Shown in pieces: positions 17,769 through 25,972 of a DNA stretch of 64,000 bases (its first letter is position 1; the number at the start of each line of letters is the position of its first letter). Source of the stretch: Mesorhizobium koreense. GTDB taxonomy: Bacteria > Pseudomonadota > Alphaproteobacteria > Rhizobiales > Rhizobiaceae. The stretch covers positions 4,669,001-4,733,000 of the forward strand of contig NZ_CP134228.1 in the NCBI RefSeq assembly GCF_031656215.1, in the 5' to 3' direction. The position numbers and the translations under genes are program-made. Below the pieces are notes generated by a model. The model saw only the letters and a list, made by a program, of their open reading frames with translations, was not told the origin of the DNA and ran no database searches.

Positions 17769-18971
17769 ATGGACCTTCGCTTCACATCAGAGGAAAACGC
17801 CTTCCGCGAGGAGGTGAGAAACTTCCTGAAGGAAAAGATGCCGGAAGACATCCGCAAGCGGATGGTCGACGGGGAATCCATGGACAAGGACGACATCGTC
17901 CTCTGGACGCGCATCCTCGCCGAGAAGGGCTGGGCCGTGCCGCACTGGCCGGTCGAGTATGGCGGCACCGGCTGGGGGCCGATGCAGCAATACATCTTCC
18001 TGGAAGAGACGCAGAAATGGCCGGCGCCGCAGCCGCTCGCCTTCGGTGTCAACATGGTCGGACCGGTGATCTACACCTTCGGCAACGAGGCGCAGAAGAA
18101 GAAGTACCTGCCCCGCATCGTGGACCTGACCGACTGGTGGTGCCAGGGCTTTTCCGAACCGGGGTCCGGCTCCGACCTCGCCTCGCTGAAGACGCGTGCG
18201 GTGAAAGAAGGCGATCACTACATCGTCAACGGCCAGAAGACCTGGACGACGCTTGCGCAACATGCCGACTGGATATTCTGCCTCGTGCGCACCCATCCCG
18301 ACGCCAAGAAGCAGGAGGGCATCTCCTTCCTCCTGATCGACATGAAGACGCCGGGCATCGAGGTCCGGCCGATCGTCACCATGGACGGCGGCCGCGAAAT
18401 CAACGAGGTCTTCCTCACCGACGTGAAGGTGCCGGCGGAGAACCTCGTCGGCGAGGAGAACAAAGGCTGGGACTATGCCAAGTTCCTGCTGGGCAACGAG
18501 CGCACCAACATCGCGCGCATCGGCATCTCCAAGCAGCGCGTGGCGCGCATCCGTGAACTGGCGGGCCTGGAGATGGCAGGCGGAAAGCCGCTGATCGAGG
18601 ACCAGCGCTTCCTCGAAAAGCTCGCCTCGATCGAAATCGACCTGAAGGCGTTGGAACTGACGCAACTCCGCGTCGTGGCGGCGGATGCCAAGCGCGGCAA
18701 GTCCGGCAAACCGGACCCGGCCTCGTCAATCCTCAAGATCAAAGGCTCGGAAATCCAGCAGGCGACCACGCAGCTTCTGATGGAGGTGATGGGGCCCTAC
18801 GCCATGCCCTACCAGCCGCACAATGACGACCGCTGGAACGAGCCACCGATCGGCCCGGACTACGCCGCGTTCGCCGCGCCGACCTATTTCAACACGCGCA
18901 AGGTCTCGATCTACGGCGGCTCGAACGAGATCCAGAAGAACATCATCGCCAAGGCGGTGCTGGGATTTTGA
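17769..18971 (+). CDS. pimC: Acyl-CoA dehydrogenase, large-subunit type (PimC-like)
   Basis: 400 residues from ATG 17769, with GAGGAGG about 7 bases upstream (17756-17762); it starts 11 bases after the thiolase stop. ACAD domains in order: helical N-terminus (MDLRFTSEENAFREEVRNFL), WCQGFSEPGSGSDLAS in the middle barrel, then the C-terminal helical domain ending VSIYGGSNEIQKNIIAKAV. The IYGGSNEIQ site has Gly where many ACADs carry the catalytic Glu (YEGT), as in families whose base is elsewhere. Together with the next dehydrogenase gene it matches the two-subunit pimeloyl-CoA dehydrogenase PimC/PimD. Confidence 0.82.
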   Translation: MDLRFTSEENAFREEVRNFLKEKMPEDIRKRMVDGESMDKDDIVLWTRILAEKGWAVPHWPVEYGGTGWGPMQQYIFLEETQKWPAPQPLAFGVNMVGPVIYTFGNEAQKKKYLPRIVDLTDWWCQGFSEPGSGSDLASLKTRAVKEGDHYIVNGQKTWTTLAQHADWIFCLVRTHPDAKKQEGISFLLIDMKTPGIEVRPIVTMDGGREINEVFLTDVKVPAENLVGEENKGWDYAKFLLGNERTNIARIGISKQRVARIRELAGLEMAGGKPLIEDQRFLEKLASIEIDLKALELTQLRVVAADAKRGKSGKPDPASSILKIKGSEIQQATTQLLMEVMGPYAMPYQPHNDDRWNEPPIGPDYAAFAAPTYFNTRKVSIYGGSNEIQKNIIAKAVLGF

Positions 18972-19056
18972 GGATGGTCGACAGGTATGGAGCCGGCGAA
19001 ACGGGCAGGCTTGCCACCAGTCGTCAGCGTTCGAGATTCGCGACTTCCCGTTTGCG

Positions 19057-19100
19057 GTCGTCATCCTCCGGCTTGAGCCGAAGATCCGTGCCGTGACCCG
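19057..19100 (+). repeat. Third-family repeat (GTCATCCTCCGGCTTGAGCC type)
   Basis: GTCATCCTCCGGCTTGAGCC, then GAAGATCCGTGCCGTGACCC, with the inner palindrome CGGCTTGAGCCG (19069-19080). This resembles the common rhizobial repeat reading CGTCATCCTCGGGCTTGACC. It lies in the 167-base gap between the two acyl-CoA dehydrogenase genes and could form a hairpin in the operon transcript. Confidence 0.6.
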
Positions 19101-19138
19101 ACCACCTCGCCAACGGTGCCAATAGCAAGGTTCCAATC

Positions 19139-20287
19139 ATGGATTTCGAACTCTCCGAAGAACAATCCATCCTGAAGGATTCGCTCACCCGGCTGCTTGC
19201 CGACAATTACGGCTTCGAAGAGCGCAAGAAGCACATGGCGGCGCCGGAAGGCTGGAGCGCCGGCATGTGGGGCAAGTACGCCGAGATGGGGCTGATGGCG
19301 CTGCCTTTCGCAGAAGAGGATGGCGGTATCGGCGGCGGGCCGGTCGAGACTATGATCGTGATGGAGGCGCTCGGCGGCGCGCTGGCGCTGGAGCCCTATT
19401 TCCCGACCGTCGTGCTCGGCGGCGGCTTTCTGCGTCTCGGCGGCAATGACGCGCTGCGGGCCGAGCTTGCACCACAGGTCGCCGAAGGATCGCTGAAACT
19501 CTCCTTCGCGCATACCGAACGCAACTCACGCTACGATCTCAACCAGGTCGAGACGGCGGCAAGGAAAGACGGCACGGGCTGGCGGATCTCCGGCGCCAAG
19601 GGCGTCGTCATCGGCGGCGACAGCGCCGACAGGCTGATCGTCACCGCACGCACCGCCGGCGGTAAGGGCGACGAGAAAGGCATCGGCCTCTTTCTCGTGG
19701 ACGCCAACGCGGAAGGTGTGACGCGGCGCGGCTATCCGATGCAGGACGGCCAGCGCGCGGCCGAAATCACGCTGGAGAATGTTTCCGTGCCGGCCGATGC
19801 CGTTTTCGGCGATCCGGAGGACGGGCTGCCGCTTATCCATCGCGTTGTCGACCAGGGCATCGCGGCGCTTTCGGCAGAGGCGGTTGGCGTGATGTCGGCA
19901 ATGCACGCGCTGACCGTCGACTACATGAAGGTCAGGAAGCAGTTCGGCGTGCCGATCGGCTCGTTCCAGGTCCTGCAGCATAAGGCCGTCGACATGTTTG
20001 TCGCGATCGAGCAGGCGCGATCGATCACCTATTTCGCGACGATGATGGCCGACAGCGAGGACGACGCCGAACGGGCGCGCGCCATGCACGCCGCCAAGGC
20101 CGAGATCGGGCGCGGCGGAACGCTGGTTGGGCAGAACGCAGTGCAGATCCATGGCGGTGTCGGCATGACCATGGAATATGCCGTCGGGCACTATTTCAAG
20201 CGCATGACCATGATCGATTTCACCTTCGGCGACAGTTCCTACCATCTCGGCAGGCTGGCGAAGATGGGCGGGCTGTTCGCGACGTAG
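19139..20287 (+). CDS. pimD: Acyl-CoA dehydrogenase, small-subunit type (PimD-like)
   Basis: 382 residues, MDFELSEEQSILKDSLTRLL. The ACAD fold is recognisable (SFAHTERNSRYDLNQV, GVMSAMHALTVDYMKVRKQF, QIHGGVGMTMEYAVGHYF), but the C-terminus, MIDFTFGDSSYHLGRLAKMG, lacks the usual YEGT/EIQ active-site pattern. Such divergent partners occur in heteromeric acyl-CoA dehydrogenases where one subunit carries the catalytic base. A repeat-bearing 167-base gap separates it from the large-subunit gene. The enoyl-CoA hydratase pimE that follows in the reference operon is not present here. Confidence 0.8.
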   Translation: MDFELSEEQSILKDSLTRLLADNYGFEERKKHMAAPEGWSAGMWGKYAEMGLMALPFAEEDGGIGGGPVETMIVMEALGGALALEPYFPTVVLGGGFLRLGGNDALRAELAPQVAEGSLKLSFAHTERNSRYDLNQVETAARKDGTGWRISGAKGVVIGGDSADRLIVTARTAGGKGDEKGIGLFLVDANAEGVTRRGYPMQDGQRAAEITLENVSVPADAVFGDPEDGLPLIHRVVDQGIAALSAEAVGVMSAMHALTVDYMKVRKQFGVPIGSFQVLQHKAVDMFVAIEQARSITYFATMMADSEDDAERARAMHAAKAEIGRGGTLVGQNAVQIHGGVGMTMEYAVGHYFKRMTMIDFTFGDSSYHLGRLAKMGGLFAT

Positions 20288-20381
20288 ACGCCTTTCCCTC
20301 CCTATTTGTATGAGGGGGAACGCTTCGACATCTTCTTGCTTCCATCGTAGAATGGTTCGTCAGCCATTGCGAGGTGCCGCC

Positions 20382-21275
20382 ATGACCGATCCGATCCCGT
20401 TCACGCCTGATCTCTCGGTGAAACCGGAGGTCACTGCCTTTTACGACAAGGAAACCGGCACGATCTCTTATGTCGTGAAGGATCCGAAATCCGATGCCTG
20501 CGCCGTGATCGATTCGGTCATGGATATCGATTATGCGGCCGGCCGCATCGCCTATGCCAACGCCGATCGGATCATCCAGCACATCAAGGATCACGGGCTG
20601 AAGCTCGAATGGATCATCGAGACGCATGCCCATGCCGACCATCTCTCGGCCGCGCCCTATATCCAGCAGAAGCTCGGCGGCAAGATGGGTATCGGCGAGA
20701 ACATCAAGATCGTGCAGGACACGTTCGGCAAGATCTTCAACGAGGGCACCGAGTTCCAGCGCGACGGCTCGCAGTTCGACCGCCTCTTCACCGATGGCGA
20801 CAGCTACACGATCGGCTCGATGACGGCCTACGTCATGGAGACGCCGGGGCATACGCCGGCCTGCATGACGCATGTGATTGGCGATGCCGCCTTCGTCGGC
20901 GACACGCTCTTCATGCCGGACGGCGGCTCGGCTCGTGCTGACTTCCCCGGCGGCGACGCGCGCACTCTTTTCCGCTCTATCAAGCGCGTGCTGGAACTAC
21001 CGTCTCAAATGCGCCTTTTCATGTGCCACGATTACGGACCGAATGGCCGCGACATCAAATGGGAGACGACCGTCGCCGACGAGCGGGCGCACAATATCCA
21101 TGTCCATGACGGTGTGAGCGAAGACGAGTTCGTCAAGGTGCGCGAGGCGCGCGACAAGACGCTTTCCATGCCGAAGCTCATCATCCCCTCGCTGCAGGTG
21201 AACATGCGCGCCGGGCATGTGCCGACCGATGGCAGCGGCAAGCCTATGCTCAAAGTTCCGCTTAACGGCCTTTGA
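20382..21275 (+). CDS. MBL-fold persulfide dioxygenase-like protein (Blh/ETHE1 type)
   Basis: 297 residues from ATG 20382. The metal motif is THAHADHLSAA (residues about 83-93), with HVIGDAAFVGDTLFMPDGGS and MCHDYGPNGRD further on. This pattern is that of ETHE1/Blh sulfur dioxygenases, which oxidise glutathione persulfide to sulfite. The next gene encodes a DUF442 protein, the domain that is fused to the same enzyme in BigR-regulated Blh proteins, so the two are functionally linked. No BigR regulator or sulfite exporter gene lies alongside. Another MBL hydrolase activity is possible. Confidence 0.75.
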   Translation: MTDPIPFTPDLSVKPEVTAFYDKETGTISYVVKDPKSDACAVIDSVMDIDYAAGRIAYANADRIIQHIKDHGLKLEWIIETHAHADHLSAAPYIQQKLGGKMGIGENIKIVQDTFGKIFNEGTEFQRDGSQFDRLFTDGDSYTIGSMTAYVMETPGHTPACMTHVIGDAAFVGDTLFMPDGGSARADFPGGDARTLFRSIKRVLELPSQMRLFMCHDYGPNGRDIKWETTVADERAHNIHVHDGVSEDEFVKVREARDKTLSMPKLIIPSLQVNMRAGHVPTDGSGKPMLKVPLNGL

Positions 21276-21327
21276 ACGGCAAGCAATCCAGCCTAAGCCG
21301 CCCCACCATCAACAGGAATTGAAAGTC

Positions 21328-21663
21328 ATGGATATTCGCCCGATCGCCGACGGCTTCGCCGTCACCGGACAGATCACCGCCCGCGACGTGAAGACGATCG
21401 CCGAGGCCGGCTACAAGACCATCATCTCCAACCGCCCCGACAGCGAGGACGGTGCCGTGCCGCACGGCGACATAGAGAAGGCGGCCGAAGCGGCCGGGCT
21501 GAAATTCGTCTATCTCCCCGTCGTTTCCGGCGCCATGACGACCGACAATGTCCGCGACATGGCGGCGGCTCTCGACGAGGCGGAAACGCCCGTGCTCGCC
21601 TATTGCCGTTCGGGCACGCGCTGCACGAACCTGTTCGGGCTGGTGCAACAGATGAAGGGGTGA
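21328..21663 (+). CDS. DUF442 / TIGR01244 family phosphatase-rhodanese-like protein
   Basis: 111 residues from ATG 21328. It begins MDIRPIADGFAVTGQITARD and has a Cys-based active-site loop, LAYCRSGTRCTNLF, at about residues 90-103. The family is dual-specificity-phosphatase-like and often fused to, or beside, persulfide dioxygenases, where it may act as a sulfurtransferase. Here it is a separate gene 52 bases after the dioxygenase. The catalytic Cys-x5-Arg loop (CRSGTRC) is intact. Confidence 0.75.
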   Translation: MDIRPIADGFAVTGQITARDVKTIAEAGYKTIISNRPDSEDGAVPHGDIEKAAEAAGLKFVYLPVVSGAMTTDNVRDMAAALDEAETPVLAYCRSGTRCTNLFGLVQQMKG

Positions 21664-21696
21664 GGAGTGCTGGCCGAAGGCTTCGCGGTGGGTTGC

Positions 21697-21742
21697 GTGC
21701 GTCCTTCGAGGCTCGCTGCGCTCGCACCTCAGGATGAGGGAG
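21697..21742 (+). repeat. 46-bp palindromic repeat, unit H (forward)
   Basis: The core is GCTCGC-TGC-GCTCGC. It starts 34 bases after the DUF442 stop and pairs with unit J at 21841-21886. A decayed reverse fragment, CCTCTTATCCTGAGGT (21755-21770, unit I), lies between them. Confidence 0.88.
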
Positions 21743-21754
21743 GTCTGCGCGAGG

Positions 21755-21770
21755 CCTCTTATCCTGAGGT
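21755..21770 (-). repeat. Remnant of a 46-bp repeat (unit I)
   Basis: CCTCTTATCCTGAGGT matches the CCTCATCCTGAGGT end of a reverse unit with mismatches, then diverges. It is probably a decayed copy. Confidence 0.55.
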
Positions 21771-21840
21771 ATCAATGCGGCGGACGGGCTTCAAAAGTCG
21801 AGTAGAAAACCTCCAGTAAAGGGGAAAGGCAAGCGCAAGC

Positions 21841-21886
21841 GGTCCTCATCCTGAGGCGCGAGCGTAGCGAGCCTCGAAGGACGCAC
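21841..21886 (-). repeat. 46-bp palindromic repeat, unit J (reverse)
   Basis: Divergent copy with a TAC core when read on the minus strand and GAGGCGCG instead of GAGGTGCG. It lies 15 bases beyond the TRAP large-permease stop codon. Confidence 0.85.
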
Positions 21887-21901
21887 CTCTCTCCATCCCT
21901 C

Positions 21902-23221
21902 TCAATACATCCAGCGGATCAAGAACAGCGAGATCGCCGGGAAGATGGTCAGGATCGCCGTGCGCACGATATCGCTGATGACGAAGGGGATGACGCCGCG
22001 ATAGGTCGCGGAGATGGGCGATTTCGCCATCGAATTGATGACGAAGAGGTTCATGCCGACCGGCGGCGTGATCAGTCCGACCTCGACCACGATCAGCGCC
22101 AATATGCCGAACCAGATCGCCAATTCTTCCTTCGGCAGGCCGAAATCGAGCTCGATGATGATCGGATAGAAGATCGGGATGGTAAGCAGGATCATGGAAA
22201 GCGAATCCATGACGCAGCCGAGCGCCAGATAGAGCAGCAGGATCGCGGTCAGCACCAGCCATGGGCTGTAGCCGGAACCGGCGATATAGGCGGCCGTCAC
22301 CTGCGGCAGTTGCGAGAGCGCCAGGAAAGAATTGTAGAAACTGGCGCCGAGCACGATGAAGAAGATCATGGCGCTGGCGCTCGCCGTGCCGAGGATGGCC
22401 TCGGCCATCGACCGCCGGGTCAGACCACCATTCGCCCAGGCGATGATGCCGGTGCCGGCGGCGCCCACGGCCGCGCCTTCCGTCGGCGTGAACCAGCCGA
22501 GATAGATGCCGCCGACGACGGCGAAGAATACCAGGAGCACCGGCCATACGTCGATCAGCGCGCGGAAGCGCTCGGCGTAAGGCGCCGGCTCGCGCGTGCC
22601 GGCCTCATTCGGGTGAAGCCGGACATAGATCGAGATCGCAATCATATAGCCGATCGCAGCGAGCACGCCGGGCACGACAGCGGCGAGGAAGAGCTTGGCG
22701 ATGTTCTGCTCGGCGAGGATGGCGTAGATGACCAGCACCACCGAGGGCGGGATGAGGATGCCGAGCGTCCCGCCGGCGGCGAGCGTGCCGGTCGCCAGCG
22801 CTTCCGAATAGCCGTAGCGGCGCAGTTCCGGCAGCGCCACCTGCGCCATGGTGGCGGCGGTCGCCAGCGACGAGCCGCAGATCGCGCCGAAGCCGGCGCA
22901 AGCGCCGACCGCCGACATCGCAACCCCACCGCGCCGGTGGCCGAGCCATTTCTCCGCCGACTTGAAGAGCGAGCGCGACATGCCGCCGAGCGAGGCGAAC
23001 TGCCCCATCAGGAGGAAGAGCGGCACGATGGAAAGCGAGTAGTCGGAAAAGGTCGTGTAGGTTTCGGATTTGAGCTTGGAGAGGATCGGCAGCGTCGTGC
23101 CGGTCACGATCCAGGAGCCGACCAGCCCGCAAAGCAGCATCGCGAGCCCGATCGGGATACGGGCGAAGATCAGGAACAGCAGGACCGGAAACGAGGCCAG
23201 CCCGATTTCGAGGCTGGTCAA
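21902..23221 (-). CDS. dctM: TRAP transporter large permease (DctM)
   Basis: 439 residues from a TTG start at 23221 that overlaps the small-permease stop by 4 bases (TTGA), with GGAGG just upstream. It is highly hydrophobic with about 12 membrane segments: LARIPIG-type N-terminus (FLIFARIPIGLAMLL), GAICGSSLATAATMAQVALP, GTLGILIPPSVVLVIYAI and a C-terminal EVGLITPPVGMNLFVI. These are DctM hallmarks. Longer in-frame starts would read antisense repeat-like sequence. It forms the ion-coupled transport channel with DctQ. Confidence 0.88.
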   Translation of the reverse strand: MTSLEIGLASFPVLLFLIFARIPIGLAMLLCGLVGSWIVTGTTLPILSKLKSETYTTFSDYSLSIVPLFLLMGQFASLGGMSRSLFKSAEKWLGHRRGGVAMSAVGACAGFGAICGSSLATAATMAQVALPELRRYGYSEALATGTLAAGGTLGILIPPSVVLVIYAILAEQNIAKLFLAAVVPGVLAAIGYMIAISIYVRLHPNEAGTREPAPYAERFRALIDVWPVLLVFFAVVGGIYLGWFTPTEGAAVGAAGTGIIAWANGGLTRRSMAEAILGTASASAMIFFIVLGASFYNSFLALSQLPQVTAAYIAGSGYSPWLVLTAILLLYLALGCVMDSLSMILLTIPIFYPIIIELDFGLPKEELAIWFGILALIVVEVGLITPPVGMNLFVINSMAKSPISATYRGVIPFVISDIVRTAILTIFPAISLFLIRWMY

Positions 23222-23835
23222 TGCATGCCTCCCTGCGTGGGTGGAAAAGCCGGCCTTCCGGTGACGACCTCGCCGACGCGGACCGCCAGCATGTAGAAGG
23301 AAACGATAACCGCGACGGCGGCGCCGACCATGGCGAAGGCGTAACCCCACCAGACCGGATATTGCAGGATGAAAGTCGTCTCGCCGTAACGCATCTTATC
23401 TATCGCACCGACGCCGAGTCGCCAGGCGATGAGCAAGATGACGGCCGTCATCAGAAGTTCGCTCACAAGGTCGATCCAGCGGTTCACCCGATCCGGCAGG
23501 AAGGACGTGAAGACATCGACCGTCGCATGGCCGCGGCTCAACTGGCACCAGGGCAGGAAGGCGAAGATGGCGAAGCCGGCGCCGTCCTGCACCATCTCGT
23601 AGTCACCCGGCACCGGCCCGATGCCATGGCTCGCCAGCACCCTTGCGCCGCTGCGCAGCCAGCCGAGCGGAAGATCGAGGAAGGCGAGATAGTCCGGCGT
23701 GTGCGAATAGGCGACCGTGACGACGGCGCGGCCGAGGATGCTGGCCATGGTGAGCGCCGTTATGGCGACCAGCACGGCGCCGCCCAGTATCGCAAGCGAC
23801 CGGGCGAGCCAGGCGACAGTGCGCGTCAGGTTCAT
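23218..23835 (-). CDS. dctQ: TRAP transporter small permease (DctQ)
   Basis: 205 residues with four predicted membrane segments, for example SLAILGGAVLVAITALTMAS near the N-terminus, ELLMTAVILLIAWRLGVGAI and WWGYAFAMVGAAVAVIVSFY, plus CQLSRGHATVDVFTSFLPD in the middle, a DctQ pattern. It lies between the binding-protein and large-permease genes and overlaps the latter. It is the scaffold subunit of the importer. Confidence 0.85.
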   Translation of the reverse strand: MNLTRTVAWLARSLAILGGAVLVAITALTMASILGRAVVTVAYSHTPDYLAFLDLPLGWLRSGARVLASHGIGPVPGDYEMVQDGAGFAIFAFLPWCQLSRGHATVDVFTSFLPDRVNRWIDLVSELLMTAVILLIAWRLGVGAIDKMRYGETTFILQYPVWWGYAFAMVGAAVAVIVSFYMLAVRVGEVVTGRPAFPPTQGGMH

Positions 23836-23931
23836 CCGTCCCTCTCCTGCGGCTGATCCGGAAAATGCAGAGATGCCAGCGACGGATCACCTTTCCATAT
23901 CGAAAAGGGGATCGCCGCCAGCGTATTTTCT

Positions 23932-24984
23932 CTATGCCTTGGTGTATTTCTCGATGAGCGAGCGAGCCTTGTCGATCAGCGCCTGGCCGTCGACTCCCTT
24001 GCCCTTCATCTCCTCGATCCATTTGGCGTAGACCGGCTCGGCCGCTTTCTTCCAGCGGTCCACTTCGGTCTGGTCGAGTTCGATGATGTTGTTGCCGAGC
24101 TTGACCGCCTTCTCGCGCGACGGGCCGTCCCAATAGGCCTGCGTCTTACCGGCGAAGGCGGAGAAGTCGGCGCCGGAATTGTCGTCGATGAATTTCTTCA
24201 GATCCGGGGACAGACTCTCGTATTTCGGCTTGTTCATGGCGAGCACGAAGGCGGTCGTATAGAGCGCGCGGTCGCCGTGGAACTCCGTGTGGTTGTGGAC
24301 GAGTTCCGGCACCTTCAGGGCGTCGGTGACTTCCCAGGGGATGACGCAACCGTCGATAACGCCCTTGGACAACGCCTCTGTGATCGCCGGGACGGGCATG
24401 CCGACGGCAGTAGAGCCAAGCTGCTCCAGCATGCCGGTGATGACACGGGTCGGCGCGCGCAGCTTCTTGCCCTTCATGTCCTCGAGCTTGTTGACAGGGT
24501 CGTGCGTATGGATGACGCCTGGCCCATGCACCCAGGTCCCGAGGATGTGGACGTTCTTGAAATCCTGCCCTTCCATGTCGCTCTGGAACAGGTCCCAATA
24601 GGCGCGCGAGGTGGCCTCGGCGTTCGTCATCATGAAGGGCAGTTCGAAGACCTCGGGGCGCGGGAAGCGGCCCGGCGTGTAGCCAACCACCGTCCAGACG
24701 ATATCGACGGCGCCGTCGATCGCCTGGTCCATCAGTTCCGGTGGCTTGCCGCCGAGTTGCATGGACGGGTAGCGCTGGACCTCGATGCGGCCGCCCGAGG
24801 ACTTCTGGACATTGTCGGCCCAGACATCGAGCACGTATTTCGGCACGTTGGCCTGCGCCGGCAAAAACTGATGCAACTTCAGCGTCACTTCGGGCGCGGC
24901 GAATGCCTTGCGGACGCCGCGCAATCCGCCGGTAGCGGCCACGGCGCCGACGGCCGCCATTCCTTTCAGGAAATCCCGTCTCAT
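23932..24984 (-). CDS. dctP: TRAP transporter substrate-binding protein (DctP)
   Basis: 350 residues from ATG 24984, with GGGAGGA about 5 bases upstream on the minus strand. The N-terminus has a twin-arginine signal (MRRDFLKGMAAVGAVAATGG), so export is probably by Tat, common for TRAP binding proteins. The body shows LKLHQFLPAQANVPKYVLD, QRYPSMQLGGKPPELMDQAI and KKLRAPTRVITGMLEQLG, where Arg is the usual carboxylate ligand. The substrate is therefore probably an organic acid. The Lrp-type regulator gene lies upstream in the same direction. Confidence 0.87.
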   Translation of the reverse strand: MRRDFLKGMAAVGAVAATGGLRGVRKAFAAPEVTLKLHQFLPAQANVPKYVLDVWADNVQKSSGGRIEVQRYPSMQLGGKPPELMDQAIDGAVDIVWTVVGYTPGRFPRPEVFELPFMMTNAEATSRAYWDLFQSDMEGQDFKNVHILGTWVHGPGVIHTHDPVNKLEDMKGKKLRAPTRVITGMLEQLGSTAVGMPVPAITEALSKGVIDGCVIPWEVTDALKVPELVHNHTEFHGDRALYTTAFVLAMNKPKYESLSPDLKKFIDDNSGADFSAFAGKTQAYWDGPSREKAVKLGNNIIELDQTEVDRWKKAAEPVYAKWIEEMKGKGVDGQALIDKARSLIEKYTKA

Positions 24985-25126
24985 TGTCGTCCTCCCATTT
25001 TTTTGTTCCATCCCGAATGCCACTTTCCAGCATTTTCGGGAAAGCGCAATGTCGCATGCCGACCTGTAACGAAAAAGACCGACTTTGGGCTGCAATCGTA
25101 ACGTTTCGGGCGCAGCCGCCCACCCA

Positions 25127-25597
25127 TCACAGGGGCAGTGCGGTCGTCTCCTTGAGCGTTTGCAGCACGATCGAAGTCTTCACGTGCTGCACCGATTCGT
25201 GGGGCAGGAGCACGTCGTTGACGAATTCGGCGAGCGACTTGAGATCCGGGGTCACCACCTTGACGAAATAGTCCATCTCGCCGGTCAACGCGTGCGCCTC
25301 CAGCACTTCCGGCAGCCGCGCCAGAAGCTCGGCGAAGCGGCGCGCATTGTCGCGGTTATGCGTGGCGAGCGTGACCGAGATGATGTTGACGAGCGGAAAG
25401 CCGAGGCGGTCGCGATCGAGCACCGCGCGATAACCGCGGATCAGCCCCTCTTCCTCCAGGCGCTGCCGGCGGCGCGAGCATTGCGACGGCGACAGATTCA
25501 CGCGCTCGGAAAGGTCGTTGTTGGTGAGCCGCGCGTCTGCCTGTAGAAGCGCGAGTATCTTGCGGTCGAAAGCGTCAATCGTTTCTGATTCACTCAT
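25127..25597 (-). CDS. Lrp/AsnC-family transcriptional regulator
   Basis: 156 residues. The N-terminal helix-turn-helix is DAFDRKILALLQADARLTNN followed by LSPSQCSRRRQRLEEEGLI. The C-terminal RAM/ACT-like domain shows LEAHALTGEMDYFVKVVTPD. Such proteins sense amino acids. The gene is divergent from hpd, with 375 bases between, which suits control of tyrosine catabolism; control of the downstream TRAP transporter is the alternative. A GCATGC-containing palindrome 13-33 bases upstream of its start is a candidate operator. Confidence 0.85.
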   Translation of the reverse strand: MSESETIDAFDRKILALLQADARLTNNDLSERVNLSPSQCSRRRQRLEEEGLIRGYRAVLDRDRLGFPLVNIISVTLATHNRDNARRFAELLARLPEVLEAHALTGEMDYFVKVVTPDLKSLAEFVNDVLLPHESVQHVKTSIVLQTLKETTALPL

Positions 25598-25609
25598 AAA
25601 CCCATCTTA

Positions 25610-25630
25610 GCATGCATGAATTACGCATGC
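25610..25630. promoter_or_regulatory. Candidate Lrp-type operator
   Basis: GCATGC, then ATGAATTAC, then GCATGC: an inverted repeat with an AT-rich centre, the usual shape of Lrp/AsnC sites. It lies between the regulator and hpd genes. The binding protein is inferred from position. Confidence 0.4.
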
Positions 25631-25700
25631 GAGGCTCATTTCAAGCGTTTGAATGCAAGCACCGTGCGGAGGATCGGGTTTACTATCGCGTCCAGTAGAA

Positions 25701-25746
25701 GTGCGTCCTTCGAGGCTCGCTTCGCTCGCACCTCAGGATGAGGGAG
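25701..25746 (+). repeat. 46-bp palindromic repeat, unit K (forward)
   Basis: TTC core. The inner flank continues GTTGGTGCCTT, identical to the flank of unit M at 31811-31856, so these two copies share about 57 bases. Confidence 0.9.
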
Positions 25747-25906
25747 GTTGGTGCCTTTCGCCAGCCGGGATGTCAGCGTGAAACTACCGGAGGTGCCGGC
25801 GCAACCTCACTCTTTCGAAGAGCCCAGCGCGGCCGCCCTCTCCGAGGTGTCTTGCACACCCCCTCCGCAGTTTCGCGCGGGCCTCAACCTGGGGGCCTTG
25901 CACGGC

Positions 25907-25952
25907 CTCCCTCATCCTGAGGTGCGAGCGAAGCAAGCCTCGAAGGACGCAC
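25907..25952 (-). repeat. 46-bp palindromic repeat, unit L (reverse)
   Basis: Inverted partner of unit K, with one change in the core (GCAAGC for GCGAGC on the plus strand). It lies in the probable hpd leader, just before its ribosome-binding site. Confidence 0.9.
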
Positions 25953-25972
25953 AAGAAACGAGGAGCAATGCC

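Larger units (their letters stand above)
25598..25972. other. Lrp-hpd divergent intergenic region with an inverted repeat pair
   Basis: 375 bases. Nearest the regulator gene is the palindrome GCATGC-N9-GCATGC (25610-25630). Then come repeat unit K (25701-25746), a 160-base spacer and inverted unit L (25907-25952), which ends 9 bases before the hpd Shine-Dalgarno (AGGAG, 25961-25965). No separate gene is supported. Confidence 0.65.

Noticed and set aside
25748-25972. Extended N-terminus of hpd
   Set aside because: It would translate the spacer and repeat unit L; the ATG at 25973 has AGGAG at the right distance and gives the normal protein length.
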